From Euryarchaeota archaeon UBA486 (GTDB lineage: Archaea; Thermoplasmatota; Poseidoniia; Poseidoniales; Poseidoniaceae): a stretch of 33,338 bases of DNA. A program made the translations under genes and the position numbers. Positions within the stretch are counted from its first letter, which is position 1. Every line of letters begins with the position of its first letter. Below, in pieces: positions 23,474-31,443 of this stretch. A model generated the notes under the pieces. It did no database searches. It was not told where the DNA came from and was given only the letters and a program-made list of their open reading frames with translations. The DNA lies in contig DAET01000072.1 in NCBI GenBank assembly GCA_002497765.1, positions 1 to 33,338 on the forward strand, in the 5' to 3' direction.

Positions 23474-26400
23474 GCCGGCCGTCCCCTTGGGGCTTGTAGC
23501 CCTGATGCTGGTGGCGAGCTTGACGCCGCTCGCCATGGCCGACAGCGGACGTTCGACCCCCGACTTCGTGGTGTCGTCCTTCACCTTGGACGATGCGGGT
23601 TCGATGAACCTCGGCGGCGGGATTGTGGCCGAAGACGCCACCCACGTCGTTCGTGTTCAGGTTCAAAACATCGGCCTCGCTGCGGGGCAGGCTTCGCTCA
23701 CTTTGCTTCTCCAGGGCACGGCCTCATCCGGTGATGTTGTCATTGACAGTACCGATCTCGGTGTTATCGCCGCCGGTGCTTCCAGTGCCGTGTCGGTCTT
23801 CTCGTGGTCGGCCACCTTGGGAGCCAACCAAATTCTGAAGGCGCGCATCTCCTCCTCCACCGACGTGAATACGGGCAACAACGAAGACCAGATGGTCATC
23901 GATGTTAGCCGCTATCAGAACAGCAGCGTCCCGGTGGTGGAGATCCCGCAGCCAAGCAGCGGCGCTAGCAGCGTGGTGTGGTCGCAAACCATTCACGATT
24001 TTACCGTTAAAGTTCGCAACGATGGTGTGAAGAATCAATCGGCCCAGTTCTACCTCAATTTCACCGAGGCAGGCAACCCCTCGAACACCTTCTCTGAGGT
24101 CTCCAGCATCGTCCCCGTTGTTCGCCCCGGGTCGCTGTATGCGGGTGGAGCCAGCCTCTATGACGTCACCATGCAGTTTGATGCAACTGCGCGGACCGGG
24201 CAGTGGGATGTGGTTGGCGAGATGCACTTCAATGGACTCAATTGGGCCAATTCAATTGAATTCCTCAACCAGCGCGTGGTGTTTTCCAACTACGACTTCG
24301 AGTTGACAGCCGCCCATGACCGAAGCGTTGAGCCCGGGCAAACAGCACAACTGACCTACGCCATCCAAAACACTGGCGTCAGTGTAGATGACTATCAGGT
24401 GAGTGTCTCGGACGTCAACGGTTGGGTGTCGGCCATCAGCCCATCGCCCTCCACGCCCACAGTCACGGCCAACGGTACCACCTATGTTTTCGTCGACGTG
24501 ACCGTCCCAGCATCGGCGCTCCGAACCGACGCCGACACCATCACGCTCAGCATCACCTCCAACGGTGGTGGATTTGCCAAGAGCGTCTCCACCACCATCT
24601 TGGCAAGCGAATCTTATGACGGCTCGGTTGAAATGGACAGCGACACCAAATCACTGACGCCTGGCAACCCCACGCCCATCCAGGTGAAGGTGCAAAACGA
24701 CGGCAACGCGCCCACCTCCTTCACACTCAACGCGGGCATCTCGACCAACCCCATCAACTGGGATCTTTCGTTTTCCTCCGCCACCACGGGTACGCTCCAA
24801 CCTGGCGAATCGGTGAATGTCACGCTGACGGTCACCCCGCCCGTGATTCAGAATCCACTCGTTGCTGCGGAATACAACGGGGCCGGCGATACCATGTCCG
24901 TTTGGGCACAAGCCACCTCGGTGGACGGTGGCGTACCAGAAGTCAACGCTACGCCCGTTCGCATTCTTCCCGTCATCGTGGTGGACCCTGGTCTACCAAC
25001 GGAGAGCATTGACATGACGGTGCAACAGGTCCTTGAAGCACAACAGGGCAGCGGACTCGAGGAAATCCTCAATCTCGAGGTCGAGGTCCGCCACAACCTC
25101 GTCACGGAGCTCTCAGAAACGGTCGACACCACCCTCTCCCTTGGCACGCCTGTCTTCACCTCCGATTCATCCGGTGGTTTCTCAGAAGCGGCTCGCTGGG
25201 CTGTCGGATTAACGCCTACTTCGTTGCCGGGCATGTCCCTCGGTGAGACCCGTCAAGCCGTATTGACGGTTCAAGGGCCTGCCGACGACTATTCTGTTGC
25301 CGGTTCGCTGTCCATCCCCATCACGGCCACGCCGAGCCTCGGTGCAGCTCACAGCAGCGCCAACGTGATTCCAACCTCCATCTCGCAGACCTTGACCATC
25401 AACATACCACCCGTACTTGGCGTTGAAGGCCACAACGGCACCACCCTCGACGCCATGGTCGGCGAAGAGACGTCGTTCGACATCGACCTTGCCAACACGG
25501 GTAACAACATGACCTCGTACCGTCTGGTGTTAAACGACCAAGTCCCGGACGGTTGGGACGTTTCGTTCAGTACCAGCAGCATCATGCCCTCCACCACGGT
25601 CATTGACGTGCCTGCTGATGTGGCCGATTACCCGTCGAACGCTTCAACGCACATCGCCACCTTCCCGCTCATTCTCACTACGGACCCCGAAGCGCCGGCC
25701 AACAGCGTGGAACCCATCGGCATCGATGTGTTTGAGATGTCTTCGGGGACCTACATTGCTTCCTTTGAGGTGCCCGTTCGTGTGGGTGAGAAAGTCAACG
25801 CCTCCCTCTCGCCCACCAGCCAAACCGTGAACCTGTCCATCGGTGAGACGATCACCACGAGCGTCATCATTAGCAACGACGGGAACACGCCTGCCACCTT
25901 TGGCGTCTACCTCGATACGTCGAACGCCGGTGAAATCGATTTCGTGCTTGAAACGCCCACCGTGGTCCAAATCGGTGCTGGCTACGAATCCACCGTGCGC
26001 GTGCGCCTCACACCAACCACCGACGCGCTCGCCGCCGCCAACTACTACGCTACCGTTTGGGTCTCGAACGTCGAATCCGGCCTGAACCTCTCGGCCAACA
26101 TTCTCGGCAACATCAGTGAACAACACGGTCTCGTGGTCAGCACCATCGAAGAAATCGGTGTTGTTCCGGGCGAAACGCAAACGGTTGACTTCTCCCTCAT
26201 CAACAACGGCAATCTTGTTGAAGACGTCATTGTGGAAACATCGGTGGCTGGCAACTGGACCGTGACACCCGCTTCGTTCCCCTTGAGTCTTGACGTGGCC
26301 GCGACCCACACGGGCTCGTTTGATGTTGATGTTCCAGCGTTGACCGACGATAACAGCATGGCCAACGGCGCGCTGTACCCTGTCACCATTCGTGTGATGA

Positions 26401-28412
26401 ACGCTTCAACCGGTGAAGAACTCAAGGTTCACACGTTCCGCTTCGTGGTGGCGCCGTTGTTCCTCGTCGAAGTTGAGGACTGGCCAACGACCATGGATTA
26501 CCACCGCGGTATCAGCCGAACTTGGGATGTGAAAATCACCAACACCGGCAACAAGGACGTTGAAGTCAACGTCACCTACACCCTGCTTCAGGGTGGGTTG
26601 ACCACACCGAGTTTGGATTGGGAAGTCTCCCCGACCGCCCCTTCTCGACTGTTACTCCCTCGAGGCGAAACCGTCCCCTTCTCCTTCAGCATCAGCAGCG
26701 TTGCCGTCCAACCGGCGCTGACGCTGGCCGCCAACCTCATCCTCACCCTCGACCCCACCGAAGCGGCGGTCCAGGGCAGCGCAGAATACTACACCGACCT
26801 GCGTATGAATCGGTTCTTTGAACTCGGCGACACGTCGGTCACACCACCAAGCGATAACGGTCCGCAGAGTTTCTCCATCGTTTACTCACACATCCCGACA
26901 GGACCGGAAAGTGCCGTCGCCTACGAACTTGAATTGTGCCGAGCCGAACGCCTCCTTGATGTGGACGATCTCGGCCAGAACGCCTCGCTCTACGGTTGGA
27001 CGTTTGCCGTCCGGGTTGATGATACCGACTACCCACTCAACATGTCGGCCTTCTGCGGTTCAACCTCGTTGGGACCCGAATCCCGCATCACCTTGCCCAG
27101 CCGGCAGCCCTGGGTCACCAACGCACCGATTGAACTCATTGTGGATGCGCCCAACCCGCCCAACATTCTCCCCGGCGACGGATGGGACCTCACCTTCCGC
27201 CTCTACCACCCCGACGAAAACAGCGGCTACACCATCTACGAAGAGGACGTCTTCACCTACCAGCTGGCGGTGTTCGCCGACCCGGCCATTCACGCACAAG
27301 GCCCGATTGACCCCGAAGCCTTCTACGAAGGACAAGAGACGCAATATCAGGTCACCGTTCGCAACGACGGCACGGCCCAGGCCCTCGGTGTTTCGGCCAT
27401 GTTGGACTGTAACGGGGCTGTTGACGTGCTCAGTGTCCCCGACATGGTGCCCATCATGGCGGCCAACGCCGAGCACACCTTCACGTGGGACGTCAAACCC
27501 GTGACCATTGACTGGTGGGAAGTTGAGCGCACTGTTCAGTGCGACGCCACCCTTTCCTTCCTCTATGTCGGCGATGGCAATGACGAAACCAACGATCGCT
27601 CCCAAGGCGTCGATCTCGGTGAAGAGACCGTTCAATCCTGGTCACCGGACCTTTCCATCGCCTTTGTGGCGTGTGTGGTGGCTGCATTGCTTTCCTTCGT
27701 GTTCGTTCGCCTCTCCAGCCAGTCCGAGAAGTGGCAACTCGGTGGCGTCTACGCTGGCGTGATCGCCTTTGGCTTTGCCTTCCATCTGTTCCAAGTTCCG
27801 TATTACGGCCCTGCCATCCTCGCCCTGAGTGCCCTGTGGATTTGGCGCATGACGTGGAAGAGCAGCGACGAGTTTAGACTCATTCACGAAGACTATCAGC
27901 GTGCTCGCAAGGGCACCTCCACGGTGTATTCTGACCACTTTGAAGCCCTCAAGGACAGCCGACGGCAGTTGACCATCATCTTGTCCATCCCGGTGCTGGG
28001 TATGCTCGCCATCGTGCTCGGGCTCCCGCCTCAACTCTCCACGGACAGCGACAACTTGGTGGTCATGGCGTCGTACTTCTTCATCATCATGGCCGGTGTC
28101 TGGTACTTGCTCAAGCGATCGGACAAGATGTACGGCAACCTCTACGGTCGCATGACGGATGCTGAGATCAAGTCGATACGCATCGAGCGTGATTTGAGCG
28201 ACCCCGCCCGCTTGCTCAACGATTTGGCTGACGACGGCCTTGACTTCTCCGCCATTCTCGGTGAGCGTGCTCCGGTGGCCGTTGCCACCACATCATCCGC
28301 TAGCGGAACTGCTGGTGGCGTGTCCGGCGCCATCAGCGCCGACGAGGATGAAATGGACACGGCGATTGAGACGGAAGACGCAACAGAAGAGGAGGTGGAA
28401 GACGATGCCTGA
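23451..28412 (+). CDS. Giant membrane protein (about 1653 aa) with repeated CARDB/NEW3-like ectodomains and five membrane helices
   Basis: A signal peptide (KPAVPLGLVALMLVASLTPL, then AMA-D) is followed by some 1370 extracellular residues of beta-sandwich repeats. They are marked by a recurring N(T/D)G phrase: RNDGVKNQSAQF, QNTGVSVDDYQV, QNDGNAPTSFTL, NTGNNMTSYRLV, SNDGNTPATFGV, NNGNLVEDVIVE, NTGNKDVEVNVT and RNDGTAQALGVS, at least eight in all. This is the pattern of CARDB/NEW3-like domains. Five membrane helices follow (about 1400-1420, two in 1428-1470, 1506-1525, 1535-1553). The loop between helices 3 and 4 is basic, which puts it and the acidic C-terminal tail in the cytoplasm. No ATG stands at the signal peptide. 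I start at the GTG at 23451; a CTG at 23466, six bases after GGAGGTG, is a serious rival. The function is unknown. Its overlaps with both neighbours suggest a partner of the archaellum. Confidence 0.85.
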   Translation: MEVLTLSKPAVPLGLVALMLVASLTPLAMADSGRSTPDFVVSSFTLDDAGSMNLGGGIVAEDATHVVRVQVQNIGLAAGQASLTLLLQGTASSGDVVIDSTDLGVIAAGASSAVSVFSWSATLGANQILKARISSSTDVNTGNNEDQMVIDVSRYQNSSVPVVEIPQPSSGASSVVWSQTIHDFTVKVRNDGVKNQSAQFYLNFTEAGNPSNTFSEVSSIVPVVRPGSLYAGGASLYDVTMQFDATARTGQWDVVGEMHFNGLNWANSIEFLNQRVVFSNYDFELTAAHDRSVEPGQTAQLTYAIQNTGVSVDDYQVSVSDVNGWVSAISPSPSTPTVTANGTTYVFVDVTVPASALRTDADTITLSITSNGGGFAKSVSTTILASESYDGSVEMDSDTKSLTPGNPTPIQVKVQNDGNAPTSFTLNAGISTNPINWDLSFSSATTGTLQPGESVNVTLTVTPPVIQNPLVAAEYNGAGDTMSVWAQATSVDGGVPEVNATPVRILPVIVVDPGLPTESIDMTVQQVLEAQQGSGLEEILNLEVEVRHNLVTELSETVDTTLSLGTPVFTSDSSGGFSEAARWAVGLTPTSLPGMSLGETRQAVLTVQGPADDYSVAGSLSIPITATPSLGAAHSSANVIPTSISQTLTINIPPVLGVEGHNGTTLDAMVGEETSFDIDLANTGNNMTSYRLVLNDQVPDGWDVSFSTSSIMPSTTVIDVPADVADYPSNASTHIATFPLILTTDPEAPANSVEPIGIDVFEMSSGTYIASFEVPVRVGEKVNASLSPTSQTVNLSIGETITTSVIISNDGNTPATFGVYLDTSNAGEIDFVLETPTVVQIGAGYESTVRVRLTPTTDALAAANYYATVWVSNVESGLNLSANILGNISEQHGLVVSTIEEIGVVPGETQTVDFSLINNGNLVEDVIVETSVAGNWTVTPASFPLSLDVAATHTGSFDVDVPALTDDNSMANGALYPVTIRVMNASTGEELKVHTFRFVVAPLFLVEVEDWPTTMDYHRGISRTWDVKITNTGNKDVEVNVTYTLLQGGLTTPSLDWEVSPTAPSRLLLPRGETVPFSFSISSVAVQPALTLAANLILTLDPTEAAVQGSAEYYTDLRMNRFFELGDTSVTPPSDNGPQSFSIVYSHIPTGPESAVAYELELCRAERLLDVDDLGQNASLYGWTFAVRVDDTDYPLNMSAFCGSTSLGPESRITLPSRQPWVTNAPIELIVDAPNPPNILPGDGWDLTFRLYHPDENSGYTIYEEDVFTYQLAVFADPAIHAQGPIDPEAFYEGQETQYQVTVRNDGTAQALGVSAMLDCNGAVDVLSVPDMVPIMAANAEHTFTWDVKPVTIDWWEVERTVQCDATLSFLYVGDGNDETNDRSQGVDLGEETVQSWSPDLSIAFVACVVAALLSFVFVRLSSQSEKWQLGGVYAGVIAFGFAFHLFQVPYYGPAILALSALWIWRMTWKSSDEFRLIHEDYQRARKGTSTVYSDHFEALKDSRRQLTIILSIPVLGMLAIVLGLPPQLSTDSDNLVVMASYFFIIMAGVWYLLKRSDKMYGNLYGRMTDAEIKSIRIERDLSDPARLLNDLADDGLDFSAILGERAPVAVATTSSASGTAGGVSGAISADEDEMDTAIETEDATEEEVEDDA
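23453..23459 (+). promoter_or_regulatory. Strong ribosome-binding site GGAGGTG inside the end of the previous gene
   Basis: GGAGGTG matches the archaeal anti-Shine-Dalgarno sequence and lies 12 bases before the stop of the small gene at 23471-23473. Its spacing fits a start at CTG 23466. A start at GTG 23451 or 23457 would leave it upstream of or inside the start. It shows that translation of the giant protein begins here and not at the far upstream ATG of the same frame. Confidence 0.6.
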
Positions 28413-29346
28413 AGACGACGCCTTGGCGGACATGATGGCTCAAGAGCGGGCAGAGCGCGAGCAAGGCATTCGTGAAGCCTCACAAACCCTCGAGCGCATC
28501 GCCCGTCAGGCCGCCAAGCGCGAAAATCCTTCGCTGGCGGAGACCGAGATGGACCTCGGCGAGGTCAAGGTGCACCTGAGCCTCCATCAACTCAGCAAGG
28601 CGAAGAAATCCCTGCGTCGTGCAGAAAAGACCCTCGGCGAGTTGGAGGAGGACGTCCTTCACCTTCGCCGAAGCATTGCCATGCTCCATCGTTTGCTGGT
28701 GCACAAGCACATTTCCCTTGAGGAAGCCGAACGTATCCTCTACAAACTTCGTGAAGCGACAGCTGCAGCCGAACTTGGCGACATTCGAGCCTCCACCGAA
28801 GAGGTCGAAGATTTGCTCGAAGACATGATTGGCGGCAACACCTCGACGCTCAACCCGTTCTTGTTCCGCCACTTCTGGATGGGCGTGGACACCCGATGGC
28901 CTGCCGGTGGTGAATCCGGTGTGTTGTTGGTCCGCGTCATCAACGACGGCCCCATTCCCATGCCCATGCTTCGCTTGAAGCCACCCGTGCCCGAGGGCTG
29001 GACAGCCAATCCGCCCAACGTCGACCTGCCCATCATCGCCCCTGGTGGCAACATCCCACTCCGCTTTGACATCCAGCCCGACTACCGCCTTTCGTCCGAG
29101 GACATCCCGCTGACCCGTAAGTTGTCGGTGGCCACCGCTTATGAGATGCGCTCGGGCGAAATCACGGTCACCATGCGCGTTCAGAACCGTTCGATGGAGC
29201 CGCTCTCCGAAGTCCTGCTCACGCCATGGATTCCTCCCGGCTTCTCTGCCGAAGAGGTGCCATTCATCCGCAATCTCGCTCCCGACGAAGTCGCCGTGCT
29301 CCGCATGCCGCTTCGCATCAACCTCGGTCAAGGAGGTGCTCTTTGA
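28405..29346 (+). CDS. Coiled-coil protein with C-terminal beta-sandwich domains
   Basis: The 313-residue product has a charged helical N-terminal half (1-143) with heptad-like stretches such as LSKAKKSLRRAEKTLGELEE and SLEEAERILYKLREATAAAE. A beta-rich half follows (150-313), seemingly two Ig-like domains (LLVRVINDGPIPMPMLRLKP and VTMRVQNRSMEPLSEVLLTP) of the kind found in the ectodomain of the preceding giant protein. It has no signal peptide or membrane segment, so those domains are probably cytoplasmic. The ATG at 28405 has GAGGAGGTGG just upstream and overlaps the end of the giant-protein gene by eight bases, so the two are coupled. The first archaellin follows 56 bases later. It may act as a cytosolic partner of the giant membrane protein; the family is not recognised. 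Confidence 0.82.
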   Translation: MPEDDALADMMAQERAEREQGIREASQTLERIARQAAKRENPSLAETEMDLGEVKVHLSLHQLSKAKKSLRRAEKTLGELEEDVLHLRRSIAMLHRLLVHKHISLEEAERILYKLREATAAAELGDIRASTEEVEDLLEDMIGGNTSTLNPFLFRHFWMGVDTRWPAGGESGVLLVRVINDGPIPMPMLRLKPPVPEGWTANPPNVDLPIIAPGGNIPLRFDIQPDYRLSSEDIPLTRKLSVATAYEMRSGEITVTMRVQNRSMEPLSEVLLTPWIPPGFSAEEVPFIRNLAPDEVAVLRMPLRINLGQGGAL

Positions 29347-29402
29347 CCGCATCCTGTTCCACCCGCAGAGGCGGGGGAAGAAAACAAAAAATGGTGAAAA
29401 AC

Positions 29403-29954
29403 ATGAAACATGAAACGAAGAACGAACAACGCGACAACGTCGCTGCGATCGGTATTGGTGCAATGATCGTCTTCATTGCGCTGATCCTGGTTGCTGCGGT
29501 GGCAGCTGCGGTCATCATCCAGACGGCCGAGAAGTTGCAGCAGAACGCACAGACGACCGGACAGGACACGACGGACTCCATGGCAGCCCGTTTGTTCGTG
29601 GTCAACGTCATTGTTGGTGGTGGAAACCAACTTGACGTGACCTTCGAACTTGCGCCCGGTTCAGATGATGTGGTGACTGAAGACATCCAGTGGACCATCG
29701 TGTGCGCTGCTGGTGTGGACGAAGATGACTTGGCGACCGCCCCTGCTGGCGCAACTCACGTCATCGGCGACACCGGCACATCAGCCACGACCATTGAAGC
29801 CGGAAACACCTACGTCACCTCGCTGACGACGGCCAACTGCAACCCAACTGCCAACGCTGAGCACACCATCCTGTTCCAAGCAGGTGGCGGAGGTCAAACC
29901 TTCGAAGTTCTCAACTACGGCGGCGACGTTACTGCTGGGGCGGTGGTCATTTGA
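29403..29954 (+). CDS. arlB: Archaellin (major archaellum filament subunit) 1
   Basis: The 183-residue product shows the archaellin N-terminus: a short charged leader, then AAIGIGAMIVFIALILVAAV, AAAVIIQTAEKLQQNAQT, the hydrophobic helix that forms the filament core. A beta-rich variable domain follows and ends in FEVLNYGGDVTAGAVVI. The leader should be removed by the class III (preflagellin) peptidase, probably in RDNVA|AIGIG. The usual Lys/Arg-Gly before the cut is absent here. The ATG at 29403 is chosen over 29391 because it has GGTGA five bases upstream and gives a leader like that of its paralogue. Two Cys (TIVCAAG, TANCNPT) may form a disulfide. The stop overlaps the second archaellin's TTG start. 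Confidence 0.95.
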   Translation: MKHETKNEQRDNVAAIGIGAMIVFIALILVAAVAAAVIIQTAEKLQQNAQTTGQDTTDSMAARLFVVNVIVGGGNQLDVTFELAPGSDDVVTEDIQWTIVCAAGVDEDDLATAPAGATHVIGDTGTSATTIEAGNTYVTSLTTANCNPTANAEHTILFQAGGGGQTFEVLNYGGDVTAGAVVI

Positions 29955-30535
29955 AGACCAACAACGAATCTCGTGACAACGTGGCTGCCATCGGTATTGG
30001 CGCCATGATCGTCTTCATTGCCCTCATTCTTGTGGCTGCAGTTGCGGCTGCTGTCATCATCCAAACGGCTGAGAAGTTGCAACAAAACGCTCAGACCGCT
30101 GGCGATGACACCGCTGACAACATGGCTGGCAAGCTCTTCATCGACACGGCTTTCGTTGACACAGCCGATGCAGGGAACGACTACATGGTCTTCGTGAAAC
30201 TGGCTCCAGGCAGTGAAATTACCAACATCGATCAGGTGACCTTCCAGATGTTCTGTGAAAACGGGGCGGTTGAGGGTGATTCAGATGCTGGGACGGCCGG
30301 TGTCGCAGAAATGTCCTACGTCGAGATGGACGGTACGGCCTTGGTCGGCAACGACCTGATGCCAGGTACCGCCTACCGATTGACTATCGACGCCAGTGGC
30401 GGCGACGACTGTTCGGCAGACGCTGTCCTTACGGACGACGGTGAGGCTCAACTCTACCTCCACGTTTCCAACGGCGGCTCGACCTTCGAGACGTTCAACG
30501 TTGACGACGACACCGCAGGTGCACTTGTTGTTTGA
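29951..30535 (+). CDS. arlB: Archaellin 2 (TTG start)
   Basis: This 194-residue archaellin is identical to archaellin 1 through about 40 residues of the leader and core helix (RDNVAAIGIG to KLQQNAQT). Many synonymous base changes separate the two copies, so the duplication is old and the helix strongly conserved. The outer domains differ. It also has two Cys (QMFCENG, GDDCSAD), in about the same places as archaellin 1. Translation starts at TTG 29951, which overlaps the TGA of archaellin 1 as TTGA, with GGTGG five bases upstream. Without accepting TTG there is no suitable start. Unequal amounts of the two subunits could follow from the weak start codon. The C-terminus is FETFNVDDDTAGALVV. Confidence 0.94.
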   Translation: MKTNNESRDNVAAIGIGAMIVFIALILVAAVAAAVIIQTAEKLQQNAQTAGDDTADNMAGKLFIDTAFVDTADAGNDYMVFVKLAPGSEITNIDQVTFQMFCENGAVEGDSDAGTAGVAEMSYVEMDGTALVGNDLMPGTAYRLTIDASGGDDCSADAVLTDDGEAQLYLHVSNGGSTFETFNVDDDTAGALVV

Positions 30536-30539
30536 TCCC

Positions 30540-30569
30540 TCCAAGACATCACTTCGGTGATATCTTGGA
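30540..30569 (+). terminator. Strong UUCG-loop hairpin between the archaellins and downstream arl genes
   Basis: TCCAAGACATCAC (30540-30552) pairs with GTGATATCTTGGA (30557-30569): a 13-base stem with one C/A mismatch, closed by C(UUCG)G, an exceptionally stable tetraloop. It starts four bases after the archaellin 2 stop. A T5 run comes eight bases after it, and the next gene's GGAGGT ribosome site lies between. It could be a partial terminator or an RNA processing or stability element that keeps archaellin mRNA more abundant than motor-gene mRNA. Confidence 0.7.
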
Positions 30570-30584
30570 ATGGAGGTTTTTACA

Positions 30585-31442
30585 ATGGCATGGCCATTTA
30601 GTGGAAACTCGGGTGGAAACAAAAGCGCAGACCAAAACTTGAGCGAAGAGCGCCTGAAAATCTTGGCCAACGTGGCCATTGAACAGGTGCCGTTCCCCGA
30701 ACAGGGAATGCTCACAGAAGAGGATGCGTGGACCATTTCGCCCGGTCCAACACGAGCCCGGATCAACAGCCAACAAAGCGTGCCCAACGTGGCGGCTTCG
30801 CTTGCACCCGCTCCCACGCCGGTGCCAGCGGCCCCTGCGACGGTCGACACCTCTGGCCTTGAGCGCCTCATCAGCAGCCGTCTCGACATGGTTGAGGATG
30901 TTTTGCGCATGGTGGAACACCGCCTCGATGAAGGTGTGTCTGTCAATGCCGAAACCGGCGGTGACAGCGAAAGCCACGAGAGCGATGCATCCGATGAGGA
31001 CGCTGACGGGACGACCGGCGACCGCATCATCACCGCCAGCGGTGAGGTTGTGGAAGTCGGCGGTACATCTCGCATGATGGAAGACGATCAGGGACAACTG
31101 GTTGAATTGTACGAGGCGCAAGCCTTGGCAGCCAACCCGTTCCTCGTCGCTCCACGCTCAAGCGGGTCCGGCAACCAGTCCAGCACGGGTGCGCCCACGG
31201 TCGCTGCGCTGCTTCTTGACCACATGTCCGGCATGGCCGCCGTGAGTTTCACGCAGAAAGCCATGGAATCCGGCATGCTGACCCAAGAAGAAGGCGACGA
31301 CGTTCTTGCCATCGTTCAGTTGGCAGAACCCGGCGATCCGGAAACAGCGCTCGAAGACCACCTGCCTCACCGGCAACTGCTGGTGTTCTCGGCGTTGGTC
31401 TCGTCCTGGCGACAGCTCCACATGCTTCGGGGTGAAGAGTGA
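30585..31442 (+). CDS. ArlC/D/E-like archaellum accessory protein (candidate)
   Basis: The 285-residue protein sits where ArlC/D/E (FlaC/D/E) genes lie in other archaellum operons, between the archaellins and arlF. Residues 90-115 form a helix (GLERLISSRLDMVEDVLRMV). The middle is low-complexity and acidic (SESHESDASDEDADG) with an Ala-Pro-rich stretch at about 74-86. The C-terminal region VAALLLDHMSGMAAVSFTQK, AMESGMLTQEEGDDVLAIVQ resembles the ArlD/E domain, in which a hydrophobic helix is followed by GWISEE-type sequence; the match is weak and the assignment is mainly positional. ArlCDE link the chemotaxis system to the motor. The ATG at 30585 has GGAGGT seven bases upstream, and a GTTTTT stretch separates the hairpin from it. 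Confidence 0.6.
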   Translation: MAWPFSGNSGGNKSADQNLSEERLKILANVAIEQVPFPEQGMLTEEDAWTISPGPTRARINSQQSVPNVAASLAPAPTPVPAAPATVDTSGLERLISSRLDMVEDVLRMVEHRLDEGVSVNAETGGDSESHESDASDEDADGTTGDRIITASGEVVEVGGTSRMMEDDQGQLVELYEAQALAANPFLVAPRSSGSGNQSSTGAPTVAALLLDHMSGMAAVSFTQKAMESGMLTQEEGDDVLAIVQLAEPGDPETALEDHLPHRQLLVFSALVSSWRQLHMLRGEE

Positions 31443-31443
31443 C

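Noticed and set aside
30553..30582. A conventional bacterial-type intrinsic terminator after archaellin 2
   Set aside because: The T5 run is eight bases from the stem and mixed with the next gene's ribosome site, so simple full termination is unlikely. I keep the hairpin as an element of unknown role.
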